From Muscardinus avellanarius (lineage: Eukaryota; Chordata; Mammalia; Rodentia; Gliridae), in NCBI GenBank assembly GCA_963383645.1, contig OY726557.1:149783860-149847859 (forward strand): a stretch of 64,000 bases of DNA. Reading direction: 5' to 3'. The translations under genes and the position numbers were made by a program. Within the stretch, counting starts at the first letter, position 1. Each line of letters begins with the position of its first letter. Positions 10,691-21,649 of this stretch are shown here, in pieces. The notes under the pieces are model-generated. The model did no database searches. It was not told the DNA's origin and worked only from the letters and a program-made list of their open reading frames with translations.

Positions 10691-10969
10691 TAGCCAGGCC
10701 ACTACTGGGACCATCAAGAGTGGGATTGGTACTTGCAACGCAGCATGCACAGAGAAATATCGCAGAAAATATAAATCAGACGCTTCTCTTAATCAGCAAT
10801 AACTAGGAGGAAAAGGGCAACAGGAAGAGGTTGAGCTATAGAAAGGGCCCTATAGTGAAGCAACTAATGTGATCAATCAGAGGGTATGTAATACTGGAGT
10901 ACGGAGCCTCTTTAAAATGCAGGAGGTACATAAACAAATGTATCAAAGTAAATCACCAAAGAAGTGTGG
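10691..10969 (+). other. Composite element, unique segment after array B
   Basis: Degenerate array-B sequence fades out by about 10,730. Unique A-rich sequence follows, including GAGAAATATCGCAGAAAATA, which loosely echoes GAAAAATATCGGAGAGGTGG at the start of the linker. No open frame of note. Confidence 0.5.
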
Positions 10970-11123
10970 GATGGAGGGAGGGGGAGGGAATGGGACGGGG
11001 GCTGGAGGAGGGCTAATTGGATGATGTGTGCTTGTATATCCTCTCAAGTCTTGTACTCCAATGTGATTGATATATGACTACAATGCACCAATTTAAAAAA
11101 TAAATTAATTAAAAAAAAAAAAA
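10970..11123 (+). other. L1-3'-UTR-like tail 1 with poly(A)
   Basis: A G-rich tract (GGGATGGAGGGAGGGGGAGG onward, 10,970-11,013) is followed by GGCTAATTGGATGATGTGTG, then a CTACAATGCACCAATTTAAA end, AATAAA (11,099-11,104) and an A-run. The same order ends the L1 copies in this window (for example minus-strand 22,700-22,560 and 30,535-30,384). So the composite carries the L1 3' end. Confidence 0.8.
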
Positions 11124-11423
11124 GAAATTGGGAAACAAAGGAGAACTAAGATAAGAGAGCAGACTCTGATGGGGTGAAGGAGAGGGTTTAAGAGAGGAAG
11201 AAGAGGATAGGGTTGTACAGAAGGTAAAATTTTAAAAATGCAATGTGTGTCTATAAAGTTAACAATGCCAAGCTCAATGATATGTATGGGGAAGCAGAAG
11301 GAGAAGGAGAGGGTGGGATTCAGAAGCAAATGCACCAGATGTTCTGTTCCTGTATATTCCTGTCACTATATTTCAGTGTGCTGTATAATTACAATGTGCC
11401 AATAAAAGTATTTAAAAAAAAAA
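11124..11423 (+). other. Second 3' segment with L1-like tail 2 (possible 3' transduction)
   Basis: After the first poly(A) come about 270 bp of purine-rich sequence ending TAATTACAATGTGCCAATAA with AATAAA at 11,401-11,406 and a terminal A-run up to the duplication. Either the transcript ran past its first poly(A) site into a neighbouring L1 end, or this is a second original module. Confidence 0.65.
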
Positions 11424-11439
11424 TAAAGTATCCTAGAGG
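11424..11439. repeat. Target-site duplication, right copy
   Basis: Perfect 16-bp copy of 5,661-5,676. Confidence 0.95.
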
Positions 11440-12389
11440 TTTTGATATATTATATAACTATTTTTGTTAATTTTAGAAATTTCTTAATATCACCCTTTAC
11501 TTCTTCTATGACCCATTCTTCATTCAGCAGTGTAGTATTCAGTTGCCACATGTTTATGTGGTTCCTCTGGGTCTTATAATTGATTTCTAGTTTCATTCCA
11601 TTATGGTCTAAAAAGACACAGGGAAATATGTCACTTTTTTTTTTAATTTGCTAGTGCTCACTTTCTGGTCCAGGATGTAATTGGCTTTGTAGAAGCTTTC
11701 ATGAGCAGCTGAGAAAAATGTGAATGCTGCTGTAGTTGGGTGGAATATTCTATATGTTTCTAACAGGTCCATTAGGTTGATGGTATTCTTTAGGTCTGAG
11801 GCATTGTTACTGACCTTTTGTCTGGAAGATCGGTCTAATGGTGTGAAAGGAATATTGAAGTCTCTCAGTATTATTGTATTGGAATTTATGTGACTTAATG
11901 TCACAGAGAGTTTGTTTTATGAAGGTAGCTGCACCTATGTTTGGCACATAAATGCTGCCTATCATTATTTCCTCTTGTTGAATTTTTCCTTTTACTAGTA
12001 AAAAAAAATGAGCTTGTCTCTTCTAATAAGCTTAGGCTTTAAGTCTAGCTTGTCTGATATCATAGTTGCTACTCCTGCTTCTCTTTGAGTTTCATTGGCA
12101 TGGATTGCCTTGCTCCAGCCCTTCCCCTAAAAAGTATTACAATCTTTACTTGTAAGGTGTGTTTCTTACAGGCAGCAAATAGATGGATTCTGGTGTTTAA
12201 TCCATTTTGCCACTTTATATCTTTTTATTTGGGAGTTGAGATCATTTACATTCAGTGTGATTACTGAGAGATGATTTTTAGTTCCTAACATATTGAGATC
12301 TGACTTCTGTTTGAGGTAGTGTTTGTTCTTCTTTGCTTAGTTGTTTGCTGGATGTAAATTCTTATTTCTCTGCTTCTGGCATGTATTAG
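11440..12389 (-). pseudogene. Host L1 ORF2, endonuclease-domain remnant
   Basis: L1 ORF2 begins with an APE-like endonuclease that nicks the target. A 98-codon open piece at 11,608-11,904 (minus) shows the conserved end of that domain: IILRDFNIPFTPLDRSSRQK, ETYRIFHPTTAAFTFFSAAH and YILDQK. Further N-terminal parts lie at 11,905-12,330 with stops. The following linker toward the RT is at 11,440-11,607 and is interrupted by the composite insert. The catalytic endonuclease is not intact. Confidence 0.8.
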
Positions 12390-13251
12390 TTATTTCTTCT
12401 TTGCAGTTAATCTTTTTGAGTATATTTTCTAGTGCTGGTTTGGAAGACAGAAATTCCTTCAGCTTCTGTTTGTTGTAGAAGATTTTTATTTCCCCATCTA
12501 ATTTGAGAGATAGTTTTGCTGGGTAGGAAATTTCTGTCTACAAGTTGTTTTCTTTCAGAGTTTGAAATATGCTACTCTAGGCCCTTCTGGCTGTCATTAC
12601 TTGGTTTGGGAATTCTGGAGTGATTCTAATTGGTTTGCCTCTGAATGTCACTTGGTCTTTTGTCTTTGTTGCCTTTAAGATTCTCTCCTTGACTTCTACG
12701 TTGTTCAGTTTGACTATTATGTGGCATGGGGAACCTTTGATCTTGTCTCTAGAGAGGTTTCTATAAGTTTCCTATACCTGTGTATTGACCTTTTGCTCTA
12801 TGTTTGGAAAATTTTCTGATATTACTCCTTTGAAAAGATTGTTGATCACTTTGGTTTTACCTTTTATTCCCTCTTCTATGCCAGTTATTATTAGGTTAGC
12901 TTTTTTAAAATGGGCCCATAGTTCTTCAATGTCCAATTCATTCTGTTGAATTGATTTTTCTAAGTTATATACTATGTGTTCATTTTTGAAGTGGTTATTT
13001 TCTAGGAGCGAGATTCTATTCTCCATGTGGTCTAATTGATTGTTTATAGTTTAAATTGGTGCCTTAACTTCAATGATTGCATCCTTTATTTCTTCCAGAC
13101 TTTCTCTAAATTCTTTTTGGAAGTCCTGTATTATCTCTACAGTTACATTCCTGATTTGACCTTCTGGAGATCACTGCAATTCTGTGTTGTCAGGTTCTGT
13201 TATTGTGGTGTTGTGGGAGCTCATCACTTTCTTGTTATTCCTCCTTATCAT
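12390..13251 (-). pseudogene. Host L1 ORF1 remnant
   Basis: Homologous to ORF1 at 181-1,098 and 31,486-32,367 but more decayed. An open stretch at 12,772-13,026 keeps ENRISLLENN, IEELWAHFKKANLIITGIEE and SENFPNIEQKV. The expected ATG is at 13,251. At the codon where the two younger elements carry TGA, this copy reads CAA (Gln), so the TGA is derived. Confidence 0.8.
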
Positions 13252-15040
13252 GATTTTAGAAGTTTGTATCTGTTGCTTTTGATATATTTCTCTCAGTCTC
13301 TTGGTGTCAGCTGCTATATCCAAGGGCAAGCTGTGTTGTATTCAATAGTGAAGGTTGAGTATGGAGGAAAATGAAGTTGTAAATGCAAGAATAGGGTAAA
13401 GCCACAGATAGGATCAAATATAATGAGAGTATGTGTTTGGTAAGGTAGTATAGAGTAGAAATTAAAGATAGTAAATATGTAATGGTACTCTAGTAACAAA
13501 TGTAGAGTTTTTAATATAGTGATATGAAGAGGATTTAATACAAGACACAGAAGAGAAGAGGGAAAAAAAGAAAAAAGTGATGAAGAGAAGAGAGTAGGTG
13601 TGCACAAGGGAAGAACCTTGGGACAGGTTTTGAGTAGAAGGTAAGAAGACAAGCATACACACTCACACATAAAAAAAGAACAAAAAACAAAACAATACCA
13701 AAAAAATTAATGCAACTCTACAAATATATAAATACTCAGCAGACTAGGCTTCTGCAGTCTCTCTCTATACAGACACCAGGTGCCATCTTCACCTTTCCTC
13801 CTGCAAGCCTGGTTCTCTGAGTCTTTCTCAGTCTATGCAGATGGCCGGTACCAATGGGGCTAGATCTAGTGTTAAGCACGAGGTCACCCTCCATACTTTT
13901 CACAGACATGGCATCTTGGTTTCTCCCTGGTTCTGTAGGTGGCAGATGCCTCTGAGACCAAACTCAATGTAAGAGTCTCTGTTCTCCACCATTAGGGCTA
14001 GTATTGTCTAACTTCTCCCCTTTCACCATGATTGGCTAGTCTGTGGTAATTCAGAATATCCTACTAGTTGGGTCTCATGTTAAGTGCAGTTTTCCCCCTA
14101 CACTTTCCACTGATGCAAAGCCTAAGTCTGTCTGAGCCTCTGCTATGTCCAACAGCAGACTCCATCCCCAACTTCTTCCAGCTGAACTACAAAGTCTCAG
14201 AACCAGGGAGTTTATTGCCTCTGTGCAAGTCCCTGGGGATGCCACACTGGGTCTTCTCCCACAAGGACAGTGGCTTCACTTAAGGTGTGGCTATGCACTG
14301 GTCTGGATCTCTGACAGGTGTAAGCTGCTGCTGCTCTAAGTTATGAACTCAACCCTCACCTTTGTCAGGTTGAACTGCAAAGTCTCAGACTCAGGGTGCT
14401 TATCACAGCTGCACTAGTCCCTGGGGGTGCCACACTGGGTGTTCTCACCTGGGGACATTGGCTTTACTTATGGTGTTTTGGGGCGCCAGTCTGGATCTCT
14501 GGAGGGCGTGGTGAGCATGGTCGCCACTGCTACAAGTTGTAGCTAATGTTTATGCAGGAGGAACGGATGACCCATAATTCCAATGATCCACAGCTGCCCA
14601 CTTCAGGTCCATGTTTGTCCTCCTGTTCATCCCTGGAGTTGGGTGAAGTGAGGCACAATGGTGCCAGTATGGTGCCTACAACCTCAAGGTGGGTGAGTTT
14701 CCTCTCTGGTGCTCTGGATCCTTGGAGGGTGGTGAACTAGGCTGCCACTGCTGGAAACTGCAGCCAGTGTTTGTGCAGGAATAACTGATGACCTATAACT
14801 CTGATGATCTGTAGCTGTACCCTTCAGGGCCTTGGCTGTTTTCCTGTTTGTCTTTCTAGTTGGATGCTGTGAGGCAAGATGGTGCCACTGCAGTGCTCAC
14901 TGCTGCAAGGTGGGGGGGTTTATTTCCTGCTCTCTGATTGGTCTTCTAATCTTTCTTTTTCTGCAGCCCTTTATCTTTCTTGTTATTCCTCTACTGGTAG
15001 TATTTCTGGCTTTGTAGAAGTTTTTTTTTTGTTTTGTTTT
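13252..15040 (-). mobile_element. Host L1 5' UTR with degenerate tandem monomers
   Basis: L1 leader sequence upstream of ORF1. From about 14,160 to 14,920 it contains tandem similar blocks: ACTACAAAGTCTCAGAACCA (about 14,187) with ACTGCAAAGTCTCAGACTCA (about 14,375), ~190 bp apart; and ATCTCTGGAGGGCGTGGTGA (about 14,493) with ATCCTTGGAGGGTGGTGAAC (about 14,718), ~225 bp apart. No TSD could be matched to 3,947, so the ends are approximate. Confidence 0.6.
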
Positions 15041-15585
15041 TTTTGTTTTTTTTTAAACAGGACTTTAGATGATACATACACACTAAATTCTGAGAACTAT
15101 TGTTCTAAATAAAAGGATTTTATGGTGATATCTTATATAAATTGTTTAGAAGTAGTCCACCCTCTTATGCTCTCATAATATGTGGATTGTGGAAAAGTAA
15201 ATGTAAAATTCCTTCCCTGTAACCACAAGACATCATAAAGCAAAATAGGGACACTATAGGTGTGGGTACTGTTTCCTTTGATGCTGCATATTGGCAGGGC
15301 ATTGTAGAATGTACGTCAGACACATGTTTTTTTTTTTTTTTTTTAGTTTCTATTCCTGTCTCAGCAATTAGTGCATTGTCCTTTAATTGAAGAAGACATG
15401 GAAGTGGGAAATGTTTAGTATTTATTTTGTATCACCATAAAAGTTTCTGTTTATTCTTCAGGCTCTGTGAACAAATCCCTCAGGATGCTCTTAGTTCCTC
15501 CAAGAGAAGCTTGTAGGAAATGTTGCCTCAGTTCCCTTGCTTTGCTTTGAGATGCTAATGTCTTTTCCTCTCCAGATTTAGGCTG
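15041..15585. other. Non-coding stretch
   Basis: AT-rich, no recognised gene. 15,278-15,335 shares a ~55-bp phrase with 3,438-3,492 (GATGCTG..., TGTAC.TCAGACACAT), perhaps an unrecognised old repeat. Confidence 0.4.
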
Positions 15586-15588
15586 GTG

Positions 15589-15597
15589 AGTGTGTGT

Positions 15598-15645
<48 letters not shown>
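15589..15645. repeat. (TG)n microsatellite
   Basis: Nearly pure TG dinucleotide run. Confidence 0.95.
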
Positions 15646-15647
<2 letters not shown>

Positions 15648-16199
15648 TAAGGAGTTTTGTAGGAATTACTAGGTTCCTTTAACTTAGACAAATTGTAATA
15701 CATTCAAATTGTTTTTCCTACCCTTAATTATTTTCTTGTTTGCTTGGGATGGAATCCTTCTACCAAGCTTCAGCAGAGAAGCTTCACTTCTCTGGAGGGA
15801 AAAATTACTCATGAAGCCTGTCATCTGCAATTACCTAATGCTGCCAAGAAATGTCTTTCAGTAGACTGAAGCAGATCTCTGAATACAAATAAATACAGGG
15901 AATTATCAAAGAGCATTCAGAGCCTAGATCATTTAAGAAGAAACACAACAATTGATGTTGAATCTGTGCTCAAAATTCACTTAATGTGATCATTATTTAT
16001 GCATACGTGTAAGCAAGGGAGATGTATATAAACTTTATATAAACTATATAAACTGGGGTAATAAAAAGATGATAATGTTCTACTTCTTCAAAGATGAAGG
16101 AGTAAAACAATGTATTATCTTTTCTTTGTCCATCATGTTTACATTGTCTATCATTTGGTCTTTGCATTAAATATTAATCTCTAGACATAGTGTGATTTT
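15646..16199. other. Non-coding stretch
   Basis: No gene or recognised repeat seen. AT-rich with short palindromic TATATAAAC-type runs near 16,025-16,050. Confidence 0.5.
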
Positions 16200-16372
16200 T
16201 TTGTGATGTTGTATATTGAAACCAAGGGCATTTGACCCTCAGCCCTATTTTGTTTTTCATTTTTAAACAGCATCTTGCCAAGTTACTAAAGGCCTTATTA
16301 AGTTCCTGTGATCCTCTTGTCTCAGCCTCCCAGGTACTGGAATTATAAGTGTGCACCACTACATTCAGAAAT
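16200..16372 (-). mobile_element. B1-dID-type SINE
   Basis: Reverse-oriented left half (GATCCTCTTGTCTCAGCCTC, then ATAAGTGTGCACCAC) with a degraded right half (CCTCAGCCCTATTTTG). Old copy. Confidence 0.7.
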
Positions 16373-16807
16373 ATGGTGCTATTTTTTTTACTGACTTTGA
16401 TTTAGCACATAAGTGCAAATCCTAAATACATGAATTTCTAACATGCTGTAGGGTAGCATCTTCCTTCTCTATATGATATATTTATGCCTAGCAACCAAAA
16501 CTATGAGAAACAAATAATAATCTGGAATGATAAAAAATGGGTCTCTGAAACAATCAAACAAGGGATCTCGCATTGATCCTAGAATCTATTCTGATTCTTA
16601 ACATTTTCAGATTAACCCCCCCAAAAAAATTTGCAGAATTCCAAAGGATTGTTCCTTATTTATTTGACATTCAAAGAAACACATAGTGCTTCTTATAAAA
16701 ACAGGAAATTATTGTAAGTATTTACAAATATAATTCATGTTATTATTACTAGTGTCCTATGGGATAGGACATTACAGTTGTTAAATGTAGTGGACATAGG
16801 AGGAAAG

Positions 16808-16808
<1 letters not shown>

Positions 16809-16848
<40 letters not shown>

Positions 16849-16925
16849 ACAGAGACAGAGAGACAGAGAGAGACAGAGAGAGACAGAGAGAGACAGAGAG
16901 AGAGAGACCAAGAGAGATACCGAGA
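16809..16925. repeat. (TG)n followed by (GAGACA/GA)n
   Basis: A ~38-bp TG run is joined to ~75 bp of AGAGACAG-type repeats. Open frames here with Ser/Leu or Thr-His runs are artefacts. Confidence 0.95.
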
Positions 16926-17040
16926 TAGAGAAATTAGGTAACTTAACCAAAGCCACCAAGATGGAAAGTGGCAGAGCTGGGATTTGCACCCAGGCAATTT
17001 GGCTCTGGAGTCTATGTGGTTAAACACATCGCCATACTGT
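16926..17040 (-). mobile_element. MIR fragment
   Basis: GTAACTTAACCAAAGCCACC, GTGGCAGAGCTGGGATTTGC and CCCAGGC-CTGGAGTC match the reverse complement of the MIR 5'/core region. Confidence 0.75.
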
Positions 17041-17044
17041 GCTT

Positions 17045-17545
17045 TCTTCTGTTATGATTAGTTTTGATTGTCAACTTGACTGAATTATAAAACATCTAAG
17101 ATTATGTGACTTTGGGTGTATTGATGAGATGATTGGCTGCTGTCATGGCAGATTGAAGGGGAAGTCCTGCCTTGAATGTGGGCAGCACTGTTCTTATAGG
17201 TTCAGGATCTGGATTGAAAGGGGAAAGCATGTATGAAGAGCTTTGTGGTTCTTTCTGAGAAAAGCCCATTTGCCCTCACCTGAGATACTGGACCTCAGCT
17301 CTTTGAACTGGATTTTCACCATAGTTTCTCCAGAGAATTTCCTAACTTTTCCATCTTGGACTGGGACTGCATTATTTGTCACTCATATTCTTAGACTCAG
17401 CTCCTAGCCATCTGACCAGCTGCTGGTTCTTCCTGCTCTCTGAGTGCATGCAACCACTTGAGACTACACTGCTTTGAGCTGTGAGCTGAATTGATAAATC
17501 CTATTTTACCATATACATATCTTGTAGTAAACCCTGACTAATACA
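17045..17545. mobile_element. Ancient interspersed repeat, family uncertain
   Basis: It begins TTTTGATTGTCAACTTGACT and ends TAAACCCTGACTAATACA, phrases I associate with old mammalian LTR or L1-related repeats. I cannot name the family. Confidence 0.4.
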
Positions 17546-17679
17546 TTCTATTACTCAATAAAGGAGACTATGAATTCATTAGCATTTACATTGATTGATA
17601 TCCTTACATACATTTAAAAAAATAGTAACCTATGTATTACAAGCTATTTTGCATATATTTTGTTGCGGTGAAATATGTT

Positions 17680-18306
17680 ACGGTGTGGGAGTATGGTTTT
17701 GGGGAAACTGTCCCCAAGGACCCCTATTAGGGTCCCGGACACAATTTCCCTCAAACCACAACAAAACCCAATAAACAGAAAAACAGAAAAAAAAAAAAAA
17801 ACATGGGTTCTTGTCCTGAGCTAAGGATAAGTAGACATAACTCAAACATTTGCTGAAGATTTAAAGAAGTTTATTAAAAAGATAGAAATACAGAAGATAG
17901 TTACAGCCCCATTCTGGCATGGGGGGAGGGTGGTCAGAGCCAATTCACCACACCCCAAGATACAGCACATGGACTGGACTCTTTATACTCATGACCTCCA
18001 TCTTGTTCACATAATTCTGATGTAGTAAACGTCCCTGTAAGGTACCTCTCCCAGCAAGGTGTGGCAAGGTGTCTCCTTTCATGAAGGACAAAGGTTGAAG
18101 GTTAATCCCCTGCTAGATCCTCCCTAGACTATCATGAGGATCTGTCTTTAGAAAGAGGATTTTATCTGTCTTTAGAAAGCCCTAGCTCCCCTGTTTTATT
18201 GACTTGCTAATTACTTTTAGCTAAGTCAATCTAAGTTTCAATAGCTGTTTGCTTCCTGACCAAAGCTAAGCCTTTCTCTCTCCAGGTCTGCCGCCATTTT
18301 GACACA
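17680..18306 (-). mobile_element. Probable solo LTR
   Basis: Read on the minus strand: starts TGTGTCAAAATGGCGGCAGA, a TATA-like GAGTATAAAGAGTCC near 17,975-17,990, an AATAAA signal near 17,873-17,879, and a short U5-like end reaching the CCCACA/CACCGTAACA region at about 17,680. Size (~620 bp) and order fit an LTR with no internal region. The 4-6 bp target duplication could not be resolved. Confidence 0.5.
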
Positions 18307-18549
18307 ATTATTTCTGAAATATTAAGAATCAGAGCTTTCTCAAATCTTCCTAGGCCATCCCCAATACTGGTACATATTTTCATAGACCTAATAATTTTCT
18401 CTTCCTCAATATTGGTTGGAAATCACTATTCTAAAGCTTAAAAAATGTTGCTTCCTTAAATCTACTATATCATTTTAACTAAATGCATTTTACATTTAGA
18501 CACAATTCTCATGAACTTGACCACCTGTTTTTCACCCCCTAATGGAATG

Positions 18550-18690
18550 GAAGCAAAACATCTCAATGGTTAAAGGTTTGGGGTTTGAAATCAGATTGCT
18601 TTGTTTCAAACTCTGACACTGCCATGTTTTAAATACCTGTATTACCTTACTTAGGTTACTAATTTATTTAAACGTCAAACTTCTTACATA
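18550..18690 (+). mobile_element. MIR
   Basis: TCAATGGTTAAAGGTTTGGG, AATCAGATTGC, TCTGACACTGCCA and TTACTTAGGTTACTAATTTA follow the MIR consensus order. Confidence 0.65.
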
Positions 18691-18711
18691 TATATAAAAA
18701 AGCTTTGAATG

Positions 18712-18775
18712 ATAGGGATATACAATGCCCCAATGAAAGTATTTAAAGTTAAAATAAAAATAATAAAAAAAGCCC
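18712..18775 (+). mobile_element. Short L1-like 3' tail
   Basis: ATACAATGCCCCAATGAAAG-TATTTAAAG with an A-rich end resembles tail 2 of the composite element (11,388-11,420). Only the extreme 3' end is present. Confidence 0.45.
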
Positions 18776-18904
18776 TGAAATTCCTTTCTCCTGTAGTAGG
18801 ATGACTGAATGAGATAAGACATGGTGAATCTCCAGTGACATCAGCTGGCAAGTATCATATAGGTGGTTGCAATAATAGTGATGATGGGAACTACAAAAAC
18901 ACTA

Positions 18905-19092
18905 AGGTGATGGGTGTGGTGGCACACACCTGCAATCTCAGTACTTGAGAGGCCAAGCTCAGCAACTTAAGAAGATCTTTGGCAATTTAGCACTATCTTG
19001 TTTCAAAACAAACAAAAAATTTTTTAAAAGGCTGGGGGTGTAGCTCAGAGGTAAAAAAAATTCCCTGGGTTTGATCTCTAGTACAAAACACA
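18905..19092 (+). mobile_element. B1-dID-type SINE
   Basis: GGGTGTGGTGGCACACACCT, AAAACAAA linker, then GGCTGGGGGTGTAGCTCAGA and GTTTGATCTCTAGTACAAAA (box A and box B of the ID half). Confidence 0.85.
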
Positions 19093-20155
19093 AACAAACA
19101 ACAAAACTCCATTACTAGCTTGACATCCTGAGAGTCAAATGTCAATGTCAATGAACTTTTTTCTGTTTTTGAGCCCAGAAATATGCTTTAGAAACCTGCA
19201 CATCTTTGGAAATATTTATAAAGATTTTCAATAACACCATTTTACAAACTGATAAGCAGGAGTTTTTTTTTTATTGTTGTTCTCTTTCTCTTTCTTTCTC
19301 TTTCTTTCTTTCTTTGATCTGATTTTGATAAATTATGTAGAAAATAAAAATTTCCCTCACTACTCCCAAACACAGGGAAGAAACATATTTTTCTTACATC
19401 GCCTAATTGCCAGAGTGACTGTTGTATCCACTGTCTGAAGCTCCCGCACATTATCCCCTTAGGTGGTATGTCAGACAATTTCTTTTGTAGTCTTCCAACA
19501 TGAATTTTTGGGATGTCAACCAAGACCATGAATAAAAGACAGAGGATCATATCAGATCAATCCATAGGCTGAAAACTAAATATGTGGTGTCATTTATTAC
19601 TGATCAAATATGTATTTACCAAGAAGATAGATATACTTGCAGGAATTATTCAAATATAAAATGTAAGTTAATAATGGAATCATTGTTGATCAGACACATC
19701 AATCTCTTTTTCAAAGAGGTAGTTCCTTTAAAAATCCCCTTGTCTTCATGATTATGTAAAATACATGCTTTTTAGAAAGCAATCTTTATTAATGAGCCAT
19801 AAATACAGTCTCCTCTGTGCCTCCTGTCACATTTGGTAAGAGAGTCTAGTGAAGATTCAAATTCATGGATAGTCTCACTAAAGCCCATTTTATAGATGTT
19901 TTGTGATTAAATCATGATTACGCCACCATTTTTAGTGGTGTATCAGCACATATATAAGCTCCCTCTACTCTACTTCCTTTTTCAATCACTGACTGACATT
20001 CTTAAAATGGAGAGTGGAAGATCTGCCTATTAGGATAATGTGATTTTATTTTTTAAATTGTTTAACAAGAGGGTAAAGGACGAATTCTGTAGCTAAAGCC
20101 TGGGTACTTATCAAAAGGGAAAGGAATCTCTTAAATTCTAAGAAATGATTGGTTT
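19093..20155. other. Non-coding stretch
   Basis: Contains a TTTCT-type pyrimidine tract at 19,262-19,316. Otherwise unique AT-rich DNA with no gene seen. Confidence 0.5.
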
Positions 20156-20270
20156 CATTTGGGTGTTAATAATTTGTCTGCTGGTGAGGAAATGATAAAC
20201 CCTTTCCTTCCCAGAGCATGTAGAAAAATAAAACCCTTAGAAGCAGGAAGGGAAAAATTGCTTTTACTCT

Positions 20271-20327
<57 letters not shown>
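20271..20327. repeat. (GA)n microsatellite
   Basis: Pure GA run of about 57 bp. Confidence 0.95.
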
Positions 20328-20329
<2 letters not shown>

Positions 20330-21015
20330 AGTACATGTATGTGTGTGTGCATGCAGGTCACTGAAGACATGAAATGCAATTTTTACACAAAAATTCAAGA
20401 ATTCCTCTTTTGTTCCTCACTGTGCATATTCCCTTGAACTTCATTGTCAGGACCAGCTTCTCAGGATGCTGGTTGTTGATTCATGAACAGAAAAGAAATC
20501 CATAGTACTCTATACTGGAAATACTGTGGGACTGAGTCAAAGGCTTTGGCTTCAAGCCATATCCACCACTGATCTGCTATTTGGTACAAGTAATTCTGGA
20601 AAAATGAGGAATATCTCAATAGTCTGGCTAGTGTGGCAGCTAGTAAAGTTAGTAGAACAGAAAAGACCATGAAGCTGACAGTCTAGGAAGGTATTGTAAA
20701 AGCAAAAAATTTGAACTGAGTCTGTAGGATATGTTCAATTTAAGGTCACAGTTGAGGGAATTATATTCAGTGAGAATATTTAAGAATAAAAGATCAGTGA
20801 TAAGAAAAAAGTTCAAAGAAGCAGATAAGTGATCAGCAGATAATTGCAGTGAGTTCGACATTCTATTTCTGTCTCTTATTTTTTTACTGTATGCTTTAGT
20901 TATTAATTAAAATCCACTTTTTAGGGATGTTCTTATGGACAGCCCTGAACAAAATAAGCACCAATATCTCACCTAATATTACAGCTCTAAAACGTGTCTT
21001 ATTGGAACATTAAGA
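20328..21015. other. Non-coding stretch
   Basis: No gene, RNA or recognised repeat seen. Confidence 0.5.
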
Positions 21016-21021
21016 TGTTCA

Positions 21022-21205
21022 TAAGCAGAAAACAGTGGTGTACGCTTGTAATCCCAGTGCTTGTGGGGGAAGAGATAGGAGGATTGCAGGTTCAAGGGCA
21101 CCCTCAACAACTTAGGGAGACCCTGTTTCTGAATGAAAAAAAAAAAGACTGAGAATGTAGCTCAGAGGTAGAACACCTCTGGATTCAACCACACAAACAC
21201 ACACA
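21022..21205 (+). mobile_element. B1-dID-type SINE, diverged
   Basis: GTGGTGTACGCTTGTAATCC and CCCTGTTTCTGAATG, then an A-run and GACTGAGAATGTAGCTCAGA with GATTCAACC. Confidence 0.8.
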
Positions 21206-21649
21206 AGAAGATTATCCTAAAGGTTAAGATAAAAAGACTTCTGGAAAAATCAAGGGTTTTTAATCTAACTTTGTTACTGTCCTCTAAAAAGTACAGAAGT
21301 CACAAAGGACAACAGTCTCAACTTCACAGATACTACCTTGAACTAAACATTTTTGGAAATTTCTAGATTTGAGAAGAAGTTGGTATGTCTTATCTAGAGT
21401 GAAGTAAAACAAGTAATTGAATGTAAAATTGCAGATACTAAGAGATTGAAAGCCCAATATTTTATAGTATTTATTAGATGGAGAATTTAAAGTATGTACT
21501 AGAAATGATGTCTACCATCAAATGTAGTTGGTTTATCTACATAAGCATGTGCGTGTATGTGTGTGTGTGCATATGTGCGAGTTTATTGTTCTGAAGGTAT
21601 TGAATGCTTTCTATTTAACTATAATTATCATTTTTATCTTCTTACTTTA

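Larger units (their letters stand above)
5677..11423 (+). mobile_element. Composite VNTR retrotransposon, SVA-like in plan
   Basis: A 5,747-bp insertion in the host L1 with perfect 16-bp target-site duplications and a 3' A-rich end, both hallmarks of L1-driven target-primed reverse transcription. Order on the plus strand: GC-rich tandem array A (5,677-6,892), unique linker (6,893-7,375), GC-rich tandem array B (7,376-10,690), a ~280-bp unique part, an L1-3'-UTR-like tail with poly(A) (10,970-11,123), and a second segment ending in another L1-like tail with AATAAA and poly(A) (11,124-11,423). It encodes no recognisable reverse transcriptase or ORF1, so it must move in trans. Known analogues in plan are hominoid SVA and gibbon LAVA elements. 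I see no shared sequence with them and make no claim of common origin. An alternative is an L1 reduced to a monomeric promoter and tail. Tandem-repeat ORFs here are artefacts. Confidence 0.85.

Noticed and set aside
16735..17027. Frames with Thr-His or Ser-Leu runs
   Set aside because: Translations of TG and GAGACA microsatellites.
17045..17545. Protein-coding exon
   Set aside because: Start and end phrases are those of an old dispersed repeat; frames are broken.
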